In this document: one piece after another, positions 24,460 through 34,778 of the stretch | Layout: every line of letters begins with the position of its first letter | Numbering within the stretch: the first letter of the stretch is position 1 | Origin: Elusimicrobiota bacterium | GTDB lineage: Bacteria; Elusimicrobiota; Elusimicrobia; UBA1565 | Length of the DNA: 48,935 bases | Direction of reading: 5' to 3' | Assembly (NCBI GenBank): GCA_003450735.1 | Contig: DMEZ01000069.1 | Location: 101,100 to 150,034, forward strand | Made by a program: the position numbers and the translations under genes | Notes under the pieces: generated by a model | The model's input: only the letters and a program-made list of their open reading frames with translations | Told to the model about the DNA's origin: nothing | Databases searched by the model: none

Positions 24460-24963
24460 TCAGCGCCCGAACAGGTCGCGGTCCATGAGCTCGAGGCTCG
24501 TCCTCAGCTCCACGCGCTCCTCTTTGCCCGGGGCCTTGAGCTCGGCCTGCCTGGCCCGCACGACCGCGCCGGAGCCGCTCCACCAATAAGCCTGGCCCGC
24601 CCGGCGCGCCTCGCCGTAGGCCAAGGAGAGCTCGCCGACGAGCTCGTTGAGGGGCGTCTTGCGGGAGGCGTCTTCGTCGTAGACCAACTGGATGAGGACG
24701 AGGCGCCCGCGCCGGAGGGTCAGGCGCAGCTCGGCGAGCGTCTCCGGGAAGCCCTTGGCGTCGCCGGGGACGAGGGTGATGCGTTCAAAACCCGCCTTGT
24801 CCTTGACGACCTTCCACGTCTTCTTGGGCGGGTAGACCTTCTCCACCATGTCCCGGGTGTCGCCGAGCTGGAGGTCGGCCAGCAGGCGCTGGATGCGGGC
24901 CGCCGAGGCCGGCACGGCGCTCAGGACGAGGAGGAGCGCGAGGAGGCTAACGGCCCTTGGCAT
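24460..24963 (-). CDS. Exported protein of unknown function
   Basis: The protein has 167 residues with a signal peptide (MPRAVSLLALLLVLSAVPAS, then AARIQR). The mature part (LADLQLGDTRDMVEKVYPPK, then VELRTSLELMDRDLFGR at the end) has the look of small periplasmic proteins that start with a short SmpA/OmlA-like GDTRDMVEKVY helix, but no cysteine follows the signal peptide, so it is not a lipoprotein. It overlaps the serine hydrolase gene by 17 bp and is last in the clpC transcript. A periplasmic partner of the hydrolase is possible but unproven. Confidence 0.82.
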   Translation of the reverse strand: MPRAVSLLALLLVLSAVPASAARIQRLLADLQLGDTRDMVEKVYPPKKTWKVVKDKAGFERITLVPGDAKGFPETLAELRLTLRRGRLVLIQLVYDEDASRKTPLNELVGELSLAYGEARRAGQAYWWSGSGAVVRARQAELKAPGKEERVELRTSLELMDRDLFGR

Positions 24964-26011
24964 GGCCCGCGCCGGCCTTGGCGTAGTAGAGGTCGCGCCG
25001 GCCCTTGTAGTGGTCGTAGGTGATGGCCCCGAGCCGGGCGATGTGGTCCTTCGCGGAGGAGTAGTCGGTGTTCTGGCCGGTCAAAACGGTGATCAGGTAG
25101 TCGCCCTCGGGCGAGAAGATGACGGCCGAGTCGTGGCAGGCCCGGCGCAGCAGGCCCGTCTTGTGCGCGATCTGCCAGCCGATCGGCAGGTGCTTGGCCA
25201 GCCGCGAGGGCGCCTTCTTCTGCTTGAGGATCTCGAGCATGAGCCCGCTCGAGAAGCGGTCCACCATCTCGCCCCGGTAGATCTTCTCCATGAGCATGCT
25301 CATCTCGCGCGCCGTCGTGAAGTTCTCGTAGCGCACGCGGCTGCTCGAGAGGCTCAAACCTTCGGGGTAGATCTCGGTGTAGACCAGGCCGATGCGCTGG
25401 AACTGTCGCTGGAGGTAGCCGATCCCGACCTCGTCGATGAGGATGCGCATCGCCGTGTTGTCGGACTCCATGATGAGGTGGTCGAGCAGCTGGCGCACGG
25501 TCAGCTTGATCCCGTCGCGCGACCACTTGAGACTGCCCGACCCCCCGGCCCGCAGGCGGCGCTTGAGCTGGAGCTGCTGGCCCAGAGCCATCTCCCCCCG
25601 GTTGATCTTCTCGAAGACCCCGATCATCACGGGGACCTTGATGAGGCTGGCGGAGGGGAAGAGGTCGTCGGAGTGGTAGCTCCACTCCCAGCCGCGCTTG
25701 AGGTCCTTGGTAAAGATGGCGATGCGGCCCGGGAAGCGGCGGGCCTCGGTCTCCAACTGGGCGTTCATGCGGTCCCAGCGGCCCTGGAAGGGGTCCGCCG
25801 CCGGCTCGGAGGTATGCCCCTCGGCGGGGGGCGTCACGGGGGCGAGCGTGGGGGAGGGCATGAGCGCGGCGGGCGCCTGGGCCGGCCGGCGCTGGGCCAG
25901 CGGCGAGGGGTCGCCGTTGCGCGTCAGCGCGACGCAGGCGAGCGCCGCGGCCAAGGCGATGGCCACGGGCAGCCAGCTGCGCTTCGAGGGCGAGGGCAGG
26001 CGTCCGGCCAC
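24947..26011 (-). CDS. Class A beta-lactamase-like serine hydrolase, membrane-anchored
   Basis: From the GTG at 26011 (strong AGGAGG 9 nt upstream) the protein has 354 residues. A basic N-terminus and one hydrophobic segment (WLPVAIALAAALACVAL) anchor or export it, followed by a Pro/Ala linker. The serine-acylase motifs are in order: SASLIK (SxxK), ESDN (SDN) and AHKTG (KTG). The region before FTTAREM contains PEGLS where class A enzymes have ExxLN, so deacylation capacity is uncertain. Members act as beta-lactamases or as peptidoglycan-related hydrolases; the housekeeping position behind clpC suggests cell-wall metabolism over resistance. It sits 13 bp after the clpC stop. Confidence 0.85.
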   Translation of the reverse strand: MAGRLPSPSKRSWLPVAIALAAALACVALTRNGDPSPLAQRRPAQAPAALMPSPTLAPVTPPAEGHTSEPAADPFQGRWDRMNAQLETEARRFPGRIAIFTKDLKRGWEWSYHSDDLFPSASLIKVPVMIGVFEKINRGEMALGQQLQLKRRLRAGGSGSLKWSRDGIKLTVRQLLDHLIMESDNTAMRILIDEVGIGYLQRQFQRIGLVYTEIYPEGLSLSSSRVRYENFTTAREMSMLMEKIYRGEMVDRFSSGLMLEILKQKKAPSRLAKHLPIGWQIAHKTGLLRRACHDSAVIFSPEGDYLITVLTGQNTDYSSAKDHIARLGAITYDHYKGRRDLYYAKAGAGHAKGR

Positions 26012-26024
26012 GGCTGGGTGCCTC

Positions 26025-28499
<2,475 letters not shown>

Positions 28500-28567
28500 G
28501 GATTCTCCCTCTAAAACAGCGTCTCCCGGCACGCCCCCATCCGGCGGGCGCCCAGGTCGGCAGTAAG

Positions 28568-28596
28568 ATTATCGCAGATGGTTGTTACGGATTCAA
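28568..28596 (-). promoter_or_regulatory. Sigma70-type promoter for clpC
   Basis: On the minus strand TTGAAT (28596-28591) and GATAAT (28573-28568) are 17 bp apart. The leader would be about 60 nt. An 8-bp palindrome CACTAGTG (28598-28605) abuts the -35. No CIRCE or CtsR site is recognised. Confidence 0.65.
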
Positions 28597-28731
28597 GCAC
28601 TAGTGATAGAGATATACTACGCGCGCGCTGGCGCGAGCGTTCCAGGCGGGCCCGGGGGCCCAGCGGGGGATGGGCCGGATGCGGGTCGAAAACGGCCCTC
28701 TAAGGCCCAACCCCAATCCTCCCCGTGCGCT

Positions 28732-28737
28732 TATAAT
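28732..28737 (+). promoter_or_regulatory. Consensus -10 for the MFS-like gene, leaderless start
   Basis: TATAAT ends 6 nt before the GTG at 28744, so transcription should begin at or next to the start codon. No clear -35 is visible. The region 28500-28731 otherwise holds only the clpC promoter and GC-rich DNA. Confidence 0.5.
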
Positions 28738-28743
28738 CATGGT

Positions 28744-31068
28744 GTGAAGACGCTCAGCGCCCTCCTCTCCGCGCTCATCCTCGTCCTCTCCCCCGGGCCC
28801 GGCGCCCTCACGGTCTTCGCCCAGACGGTCGGCCGGACGGTGCCGGTCCAAGCCGGCGGAATCGCCCCGGTCGTCCCGCTCGCTCAGGCCGGAGTCTCCT
28901 CTTTCAAGCTCGCCACGCTCTCTGGGACCCTCGCCCTCGGCCTGACTCCGGCGGCCCTGCCCACTGTCCAGGCCCCGGTCAGGCTCACGGCCCCGGCCGC
29001 TCTATCAGTCCAAGTCCCGGCTCCGGCTGCCGCCATCGAGTCGAAGGGCTTCCAAGCGCAAGCCGCTGCTGCGCCGCTTCTCGCCAAGCCCGTGATCGCG
29101 GCGCCAGAAACCCGGCCTGTTGAAACCGTTCAGACGACACTCGAGACCAGCGTCCAACAGCTCGGCCGGGCCGAGTCGGCCTCCGAGAAGCGCTCGCTCC
29201 TCGGCTCGCTCTTCACCGGCGCGCGGCGCTCGGCCGTTCCGGCCGACCCGGTCGTCTCCGACTTCGCGCCAGCGCCGAAGTCCTCTCTGCTGGGCCGTTT
29301 CTTCGGGAAAACCGCGGCCGTGGATGCTGTCCCGACCCCGGGGACAACCGCCAAGGACGATTCCGGCTTCAACAAGAAAGCCGTCATCGCCCTCTTCCTC
29401 ACCCGGACGCTGTCCATTTCCTGCTTCATCCTGACCTCCATCGCCTACCCCTTCGTGGCCGGCCCCGCGGTGGGCTGGGCGGTGTACGGCACCTTGATGG
29501 CCCTGGGGCCCCTGGCCGCCATCGCCACCGGCCCCTTGAACGGGAGCCTCGCCGACAAGCTCTCCGCGCGCAACTCGATGGTCATCAACGTCGCCATCCG
29601 CGCCCTGCTCACCCTGGCTTTGCCCGCCTTCTCGTATTTCGGCGTGATGAACTTCGGCACCCTGCTCCTCTCCTCCATCGCGAATGGCTGGGTGCTCTCG
29701 GCCACGATGACCACCGAGAACGCCTACATCCGCCGCCTGGCCGGCAAGCACGTGCAGGCGGTGCACTCGCTGAGCTCGGTGCACTACGTGGCCATGCAGG
29801 TCGTGCTGGGCCTTTTGCTCGGCATCGGCTCCTTCGTGGACAAGGCGAACCCGGTGCTCCCCTTCCTCATCTCGGCCGCGGTGCACGGCCTCGTCATCGT
29901 CCCCATCCTGTGGTTCACGATGCCCAACGAGAAGCCGCCGGCGAAGGCGGGCGAACAGGCCGAGGCCGGGACGCTCAAGGAGCGCCTCACCCGGACGCTC
30001 GAAGGGGCCAAGACCTTCGCCAAGAAGTACTGGAAGGAGGTCGCCCTCCTCGCCGCGGGCATCGGCTCGTACTTCTTCCTCCATTCCCCGCTCCCCATCG
30101 CGGCCGCGCTGTTCTTCTGGGTGTGGCGCTCCGACACCGTCAAGGACCTGCGAGAGGGCAAGTTCCGCGAGGTCGCCCCGCGCGAGAAGGAGATCGAGGC
30201 GCGCCTGGCCGAGCTCGGGGAGCGCGGCGATCCCGCCGAGATCAAGGCCCTTCAGGCCGAGGCCAAGCTCTACCGGCGACGGCAGTTCGTCTCCATCCTC
30301 TACTCGGGCCTGCAGGCGGTGCTGACCTACCCGCTCCAGAATTTCGCCCTGCCCCTCATCGCGGTGGCTTTGGTCGGGACGGCGGGCAAGGCGCTTTTGC
30401 TCGGCAAGCTCACCGGCGCGGTATTCTTCGGCAACCTCATCTCGAACTCCTCGCAGGCGAAGCTCCCCGACGTGACGCTCCCGCTCGTCGGGAAGGTGCC
30501 GGCTAAGCGCCTCGTGCAGGCCGGCGTGCTGGCGCTCGCCGCCGCGTGGGTGTTCACGGGCCTCGTCCCCGGCAGCCTGCTAGCCGCCGCCGCCGCGCCC
30601 GCCCTTGTCGCGGGCCTCATGGCGCTCGCCTCGCGCCTGAGCCACCGCGGCTGGATCAAGTTCCTGGGCTTAGGGCTGCTCGCCATCTGGCTGCCCTACT
30701 TCGTCTGGACCATGCCGGCCCTCCTGCCTTTCCTCACGGTGCAGAACGCGCTGTTTTTGACGATGCTGGTTTACGGGATGTTCACGGGACCCGCCGCGCT
30801 CTCCTTCAGCCTCTACCAGCAGGAGAACACGAACAAGGGCGACCTCGGGAAGGTCTTCGGCGTCTCGAGCTCCTTCTTCAACACCTTCAACTCTTTCGGC
30901 TACGGCGCGCTCTCGCTGGCCGCGGGCCTGCTCTCCACCGCCTTCCCGACCCTCCTGCTCCCCATCGGGATCGTCTACGCCGTCGCGGCGCTAATCTTCT
31001 GGAACGCGCCCAAGCGGATGCCGGGTCTGCCGGGGAAGGCGTTCGAAGAGAAGCCCAAGGCCTCTTGA
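28744..31068 (+). CDS. MFS-like permease with long exported, low-complexity N-terminus
   Basis: From the GTG at 28744 the protein has 774 residues. It begins with a signal peptide (KTLSALLSALILVLSPGPGA, ending FAQ), then about 180 residues rich in Ala, Pro, Val and Ser without membrane segments. From residue 215 on there are about 12 hydrophobic segments with an MFS look: GPLNGSLADKLSARNSM resembles the loop 2-3 motif (G-x3-D-x-x-x-R), and a charged central loop (about residues 470-510, REKEIEARLAELGERGDP) divides the halves. Substrate unknown. An exported extension in front of a permease is unusual in most bacteria; it may sit in the periplasm. The stop codon is inside the -35 of the small RNA promoter downstream. 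Confidence 0.8.
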   Translation: MKTLSALLSALILVLSPGPGALTVFAQTVGRTVPVQAGGIAPVVPLAQAGVSSFKLATLSGTLALGLTPAALPTVQAPVRLTAPAALSVQVPAPAAAIESKGFQAQAAAAPLLAKPVIAAPETRPVETVQTTLETSVQQLGRAESASEKRSLLGSLFTGARRSAVPADPVVSDFAPAPKSSLLGRFFGKTAAVDAVPTPGTTAKDDSGFNKKAVIALFLTRTLSISCFILTSIAYPFVAGPAVGWAVYGTLMALGPLAAIATGPLNGSLADKLSARNSMVINVAIRALLTLALPAFSYFGVMNFGTLLLSSIANGWVLSATMTTENAYIRRLAGKHVQAVHSLSSVHYVAMQVVLGLLLGIGSFVDKANPVLPFLISAAVHGLVIVPILWFTMPNEKPPAKAGEQAEAGTLKERLTRTLEGAKTFAKKYWKEVALLAAGIGSYFFLHSPLPIAAALFFWVWRSDTVKDLREGKFREVAPREKEIEARLAELGERGDPAEIKALQAEAKLYRRRQFVSILYSGLQAVLTYPLQNFALPLIAVALVGTAGKALLLGKLTGAVFFGNLISNSSQAKLPDVTLPLVGKVPAKRLVQAGVLALAAAWVFTGLVPGSLLAAAAAPALVAGLMALASRLSHRGWIKFLGLGLLAIWLPYFVWTMPALLPFLTVQNALFLTMLVYGMFTGPAALSFSLYQQENTNKGDLGKVFGVSSSFFNTFNSFGYGALSLAAGLLSTAFPTLLLPIGIVYAVAALIFWNAPKRMPGLPGKAFEEKPKAS

Positions 31069-31092
31069 AACGCCGTCGAATTCTTATATAAT
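31065..31092 (+). promoter_or_regulatory. Sigma70-type promoter for the small RNA
   Basis: TTGAAA (31065-31070) and TATAAT (31087-31092) are 16 bp apart, a near-consensus promoter. The -35 overlaps the TGA stop of the MFS-like gene. No ORF follows on the plus strand before the terminator at 31187. Confidence 0.75.
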
Positions 31093-31097
31093 TAGGG

Positions 31098-31187
31098 TAG
31101 TAGCCCGACGAAGCCGAATTCCGAGGTGTTTGCCTCGGCCGCGACCCTAGAAGGGGTCACTAGGCTGAAGTTGGGCTACAGCTTTTT
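31098..31187 (+). ncRNA. Candidate structured small RNA (~90 nt) with intrinsic terminator
   Basis: The predicted transcript starts about 6 nt after the -10 at 31087 and ends in five Ts (31183-31187). P1 is a 10-bp closing stem, GTAGCCCGAC (31100-31109) with GTTGGGCTAC (31170-31179), one G-U pair. Inside it a GA/GAA internal loop leads to P2 (AGCC 31112-31115 with GGCT 31163-31166). Two hairpins branch from P2: P3 CCGAGG/CCTCGG (31121-31138) and P4 GACCC/GGGTC (31143-31158). P1 plus the T-run serves as the terminator. It is not a tRNA, SRP RNA, 6S RNA or tmRNA by any feature seen. Its last 12 nt are antisense to the end of the DUF3800 gene. Function unknown. Confidence 0.6.
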
Positions 31188-31862
31188 ACCCAACCAGAAA
31201 GCGACGCGGAACTTCTCTTTCGTGTAGGCGTTGCGCTGTCGAAAATCCGTGACCCCAAGGCGTACCTTGAGATGGTCGATGACCGTCCGTTTAGCGAATT
31301 TCTGCACGCCGTTGATATCCCCGTTCACGCAACCGACGAGAAGATCGACGACCTGCAGGAGATTGTGGTCCCTTGAGTCGGCTTCCTGCATATCCGCCAC
31401 GGACGGGATGTTGGTGCATAGAAAATCCTTGAATTCGTCCGGCCGCGCTTTGTCCTTCCGATCCACGATGAGGACTTTGTTGAGATCCCTCTCCTCTGTC
31501 TCCAAATGGTAGACGATGGCGCTCTTGTAGATGATGTTGTAAGACATCTCATCCGCCGAGATGAACCGGAGGTTGTCGCGGTATTTCCGGACATCGAATG
31601 CCGCGGCCGGCACCACCGTGCACTTGAATACCGCCTCCGTGGCGCCGAAGTACCAATCGATGATCGATTTCGCCAGAACGACTTTATGGGGGCTAAGGGC
31701 GTTGTAGTGCAGCTCGCTTTCGAGGAAGCCTTGCGAGACTTTCAGCTCTCTCAACTGCTTCTCATACCCGGCAACGGATTTCGAGTCGATGAAGAGCAGG
31801 CCGATGAGAAAATGGCCGCCGCCGACTTGACCGCTTTCATCACCAAAGATGTGGAGGGCCAT
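31176..31862 (-). CDS. DUF3800 domain protein
   Basis: The protein has 228 residues and starts MALHIFGDESGQVGGGHFLI; the DESG motif in the first strand is the DUF3800 hallmark. Later acidic positions are in KVLIVDRKDKARPDEF and LLQVVDLLVGCVNGD, consistent with the RNase H-like fold proposed for the family. DUF3800 proteins often occur in mobile and defence loci; their activity is not well defined. GC content is lower than that of flanking genes, a sign of transfer. A TATCAT at 31877-31872 lies 9 nt before the ATG and a 17-bp inverted repeat lies further upstream. The 3' end abuts the small RNA on the opposite strand. Confidence 0.85.
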   Translation of the reverse strand: MALHIFGDESGQVGGGHFLIGLLFIDSKSVAGYEKQLRELKVSQGFLESELHYNALSPHKVVLAKSIIDWYFGATEAVFKCTVVPAAAFDVRKYRDNLRFISADEMSYNIIYKSAIVYHLETEERDLNKVLIVDRKDKARPDEFKDFLCTNIPSVADMQEADSRDHNLLQVVDLLVGCVNGDINGVQKFAKRTVIDHLKVRLGVTDFRQRNAYTKEKFRVAFWLGKKL

Positions 31863-31900
31863 CGGTGAGGCATGATATCAATTCTCTGATTGAGCACTGT

Positions 31901-31917
31901 TGTTACCTAATGTAACA
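31901..31917. promoter_or_regulatory. 17-bp inverted repeat between DUF3800 and LysM genes
   Basis: TGTTAC-CTAAT-GTAACA is a perfect 6-bp inverted repeat with a 5-bp centre, in the 104-bp divergent gap. It looks like a dimeric repressor operator and could control either gene. Confidence 0.45.
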
Positions 31918-31966
31918 CCGCTGTGAATTGCGCTTTGCCGCGCGCCGGCTAAACTATCCCCGAGCC

Positions 31967-33025
31967 ATGATCCGCCTCCTCGCCGCGCTCCTGCTCGCCC
32001 TCTGCGCCCCGGCCGCCGAGGTCGAGCTACAGCGCGTGAGAGTCCAGCCGGGCGACACGCTCTGGAGCCTATCTCAGCGCTACCTGCAGGACCCCAAGCG
32101 CTGGAACGAGATCCTGCAGTACAACAAGCTCCCGGGCGACCCCACCATCGCCCTGCCTGGGAAGACCCTGCTGGTTCCCAAGGAGCTCATCAAGGAGGAC
32201 CTCCGCTCCGCCGCGCTCGAGATCGTGGTGCGCGACGTGCTCTCCCGAAAGAAGGACACGGCGGACTGGAAGGACGCGCTCGTCCAGGACGACCTCTACC
32301 ACGGCGACAGCCTGCGCACCCTCTCCGAATCCCGCGCGCGCGTCCGCTTCTACGGCGGCGGCCGGCTGAGCGTGGACCCGAACTCGATGGCCATCCTCAA
32401 GGCCCCGAAGAAGGAGGACCACGACATCCGCCTCATGAGCGGCTCGGTGCACGCCGCGCGCACCCGCGTGGCCACCCCCTCCGCCCTCATCACCCCCAAG
32501 GGCGAGGGCTCGCGCTTCTCGGCCCGGGTCAACCAGGACCTGAGCACCAGCGTCCAGGTGTTCGAGGGCGCCGCGGAGGTGAAAGGCACGGGCCGCACGG
32601 TGGAGGTGAAGGCGGGCGACTACACGAAGGTGCCGGTAGGCGAGGGCCCGACCCGGCCGGCCCGCATCCCGAACTTCGGCCGCCTCCAGACCCAGGTCGC
32701 CCAGGCCGAGGCCGCTGCGCCCGAGCCCATCGTCATCGTGCGGCGCATCCCGCGCTCCCCGGCCGCGCCGGCGCCCGAGGAGATCGACCTGAGCAACCCG
32801 GAGCCCGGCATGCCCGTCGCGGCCTACCGCGTGCAGGCCTCGCGCACGCAGGATTTCACGAAGCCGGCCTACGAGAAGGTCTACGACGTGGAGGAGAAGG
32901 TGGACCTGGCCGCCGCGGGTTTGCGCGGGCGCTACTGGGTCCGCGCCGCGCCCATCGACCTGCTGGGCACGCAGGAGCCCTTCTCGCCGCCGCGCCAGGT
33001 CGAAGTCTTGCCTCCGGCCCGTTGA
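31967..33025 (+). CDS. Exported LysM + FecR-domain protein
   Basis: The protein has 352 residues from ATG 31967. A short signal peptide (MIRLLAALLLALCAPAAEVE) is followed by a LysM domain (about residues 22-70: VQPGDTLWSLSQRYLQDPKRW, LPGKTLLVPKEL) that should bind peptidoglycan. A FecR-like domain follows (about 95-215: LVQDDLYHGDSLRTL, SRARVRFYGGGRLSVDPNS, VQVFEGAAEVKGTGRTVEVKAG taken in parts). The C-terminus has an Ig-like segment. LysM-FecR proteins are envelope scaffolds in several phyla. TAAACT (31950-31955) lies 11 nt before the ATG. Its operon link to the carbamoyltransferase is likely (22-bp gap). Confidence 0.88.
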   Translation: MIRLLAALLLALCAPAAEVELQRVRVQPGDTLWSLSQRYLQDPKRWNEILQYNKLPGDPTIALPGKTLLVPKELIKEDLRSAALEIVVRDVLSRKKDTADWKDALVQDDLYHGDSLRTLSESRARVRFYGGGRLSVDPNSMAILKAPKKEDHDIRLMSGSVHAARTRVATPSALITPKGEGSRFSARVNQDLSTSVQVFEGAAEVKGTGRTVEVKAGDYTKVPVGEGPTRPARIPNFGRLQTQVAQAEAAAPEPIVIVRRIPRSPAAPAPEEIDLSNPEPGMPVAAYRVQASRTQDFTKPAYEKVYDVEEKVDLAAAGLRGRYWVRAAPIDLLGTQEPFSPPRQVEVLPPAR

Positions 33026-33047
33026 ATTCGTACCGTACTTCCGCCGG

Positions 33048-34778
33048 ATGAAAGCCCTCCTAGGTCTCAACTCCGTCTTCCACGAATCCTCCGCCGCCCT
33101 TATCGTCGAGGGCAAGCTCGCCGCCTTGGTCGAGGAGGAGCGCTTCTCGCGCGTGCGCCACGGCAAGAAGGCCTGCATCGACCACACGCCCATCCTGCCC
33201 TATCGCGCCATCGACGAGGCCCTGCGCACCGCCGGCCTGCGCTTCGAGGAGCTCGACCTCGTCGCCTACAGCTACGACCCCGAGGCCCGCTCCGCGGCGC
33301 TCCCCCGGCTGCCCAAGGACTTCGGCGTGCCGGAAGGCGACTACGGCAGTTCCGAGGGCGAGCGCCGCTTCAAGGACCTCGCGATGATGACCGGCCCTCT
33401 CCTGAGCGCGCGCTACGGGACGGCCAAGCCCGTGCGCTATCTGCCGCACCACGCCTGCCACCTGGCCTCCGCCTACTGCTCCTGCCCCTGGGATGAGACG
33501 GCCGTGCTGAGCGTGGACGGCATCGGCGAGACGGACACCTGCTCCTGGGGACGCGGGATGATGGGCCGCCTCGTCCGGCTCGGCGGCATAGAGTACCCGC
33601 ACTCGCTCGGCTTCCTGTGGGAGAAGGTCACCCAGTGGATGGGCTTCTCCCCGAACCATGAGGAGGGGACGGTGATGGCCCTGGCGGCGTACGGGGACCC
33701 CGCGCGCTTCGCCAAGGCCCTGCGCGCCCTCCTGCGTCCGAACCCGGACGGAACTTTCACGGTGGACCCCGAACTCGCGCGCTTCCGCGCCCAGGACGTG
33801 GACGGTCTCGAGACGGTGTTCGGACCGCGCCGTCTGCCGGAGGAGCCGCTCCAGTACCAAACCGGCGACCGCCTCCACGCCGACGCCGCGGCCGCCCTGC
33901 AGGAGCTCACCGAGGAGGTCCTGCTGAACCTCGCGCGGCGCGTGCGCGAGGAAGCCGGCCTGCCGCGCCTGGCCCTCTCGGGCGGAGTCGCCTTGAACTG
34001 CCTGGCCAACGGAAACCTCGCCCGCGCCGGCGTCTTCGACGAGCTCTGGGCTTTCCCCGCCGCGGCCGACTGCGGCACGGCATTCGGCGCCGCCTGCCTG
34101 GCCTGGGCGGAGCAGCACGGGCCCCTCCCGCGCGAGGAGTGGGCCCACGCCTACAAAGGCGCCTCGGAGCGCCCGGGCGCGGTCGAGCGGGCCCTGGCCG
34201 CGCGCCGGCTCAAGGCCATCCCCTTGAGCGACGAGCAGATCGTCGAGAAGGTTGCGCGCCTGCTGGCCAAGGGGAAGACGGTGGCTTGGTATGAGGGCGT
34301 CTCCGAGGTCGGCCCGCGCGCGCTCTGCCACCGCTCGATTTTGGCCGACCCGCGCAAGCCCGAGATGCGCGACCATCTCAACTCGCGCATCAAGCACCGC
34401 CTCCCCTTCCGCCCCTACGGCCCGGTGGTGCGCGCGGAGGACGCCCTGCGTTACTTCGACATCCCCGCCTCCGCCATGGGGCCCTGCCGCTTCATGCTGG
34501 CCGCGGTTCCCGTGCGGCCCGAGGCCCGCGAGCGCATCCCGGCGGTGGCGCACGAAGACGGCACCACGCGCCCGCAGCTGGTCACGAAAGCCGTCCACCC
34601 GCGCCTGCACGCCCTGCTAGGCGCCTTCGGCGCGCTCACGGACGTGCCGGTGCTGGTCAACACCTCCTTCAACGACCGCGAGCCGGTGGTCGGCACGCCG
34701 CAGCACGCGGTGGACACCTGGCTGAGGACGGAGCTCGACGCACTGGTGCTCGAGGACCGCCTGCTCGTCAAGCCATGA
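33048..34778 (+). CDS. Carbamoyltransferase, NodU/CmcH family
   Basis: The protein has 576 residues. The N-terminal Kae1-like domain starts LLGLNSVFHESSAALIVEGK, with the metal-binding HHACHLASAYC and ALSGGVALNCLANG later. The C-terminal YrdC-like domain has SEVGPRALCHRSILADPR and VNTSFNDREPVVGTP. These enzymes make carbamoyl-AMP from carbamoyl phosphate and ATP and transfer the carbamoyl to a hydroxyl of a sugar, antibiotic or other small molecule. It overlaps the radical SAM gene by 4 bp (ATGA, 34775-34778). Together with radical SAM and amidohydrolase partners it suggests modification of a surface glycan or secondary metabolite; the substrate is not evident. Confidence 0.93.
   Translation: MKALLGLNSVFHESSAALIVEGKLAALVEEERFSRVRHGKKACIDHTPILPYRAIDEALRTAGLRFEELDLVAYSYDPEARSAALPRLPKDFGVPEGDYGSSEGERRFKDLAMMTGPLLSARYGTAKPVRYLPHHACHLASAYCSCPWDETAVLSVDGIGETDTCSWGRGMMGRLVRLGGIEYPHSLGFLWEKVTQWMGFSPNHEEGTVMALAAYGDPARFAKALRALLRPNPDGTFTVDPELARFRAQDVDGLETVFGPRRLPEEPLQYQTGDRLHADAAAALQELTEEVLLNLARRVREEAGLPRLALSGGVALNCLANGNLARAGVFDELWAFPAAADCGTAFGAACLAWAEQHGPLPREEWAHAYKGASERPGAVERALAARRLKAIPLSDEQIVEKVARLLAKGKTVAWYEGVSEVGPRALCHRSILADPRKPEMRDHLNSRIKHRLPFRPYGPVVRAEDALRYFDIPASAMGPCRFMLAAVPVRPEARERIPAVAHEDGTTRPQLVTKAVHPRLHALLGAFGALTDVPVLVNTSFNDREPVVGTPQHAVDTWLRTELDALVLEDRLLVKP

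Noticed and set aside
24947..26011. Acquired beta-lactamase resistance gene
   Set aside because: SxxK, SDN and KTG are present, but the gene has host-like base composition and is coupled to clpC; the ExxLN region is only partly matched. A cell-wall hydrolase is as likely.
31098..31187. tRNA or SRP RNA
   Set aside because: No T-loop GTTCRANNC, no CCA or acceptor/anticodon layout, and no SRP GNAR/GGAA apical loop. The fold has only two inner hairpins.
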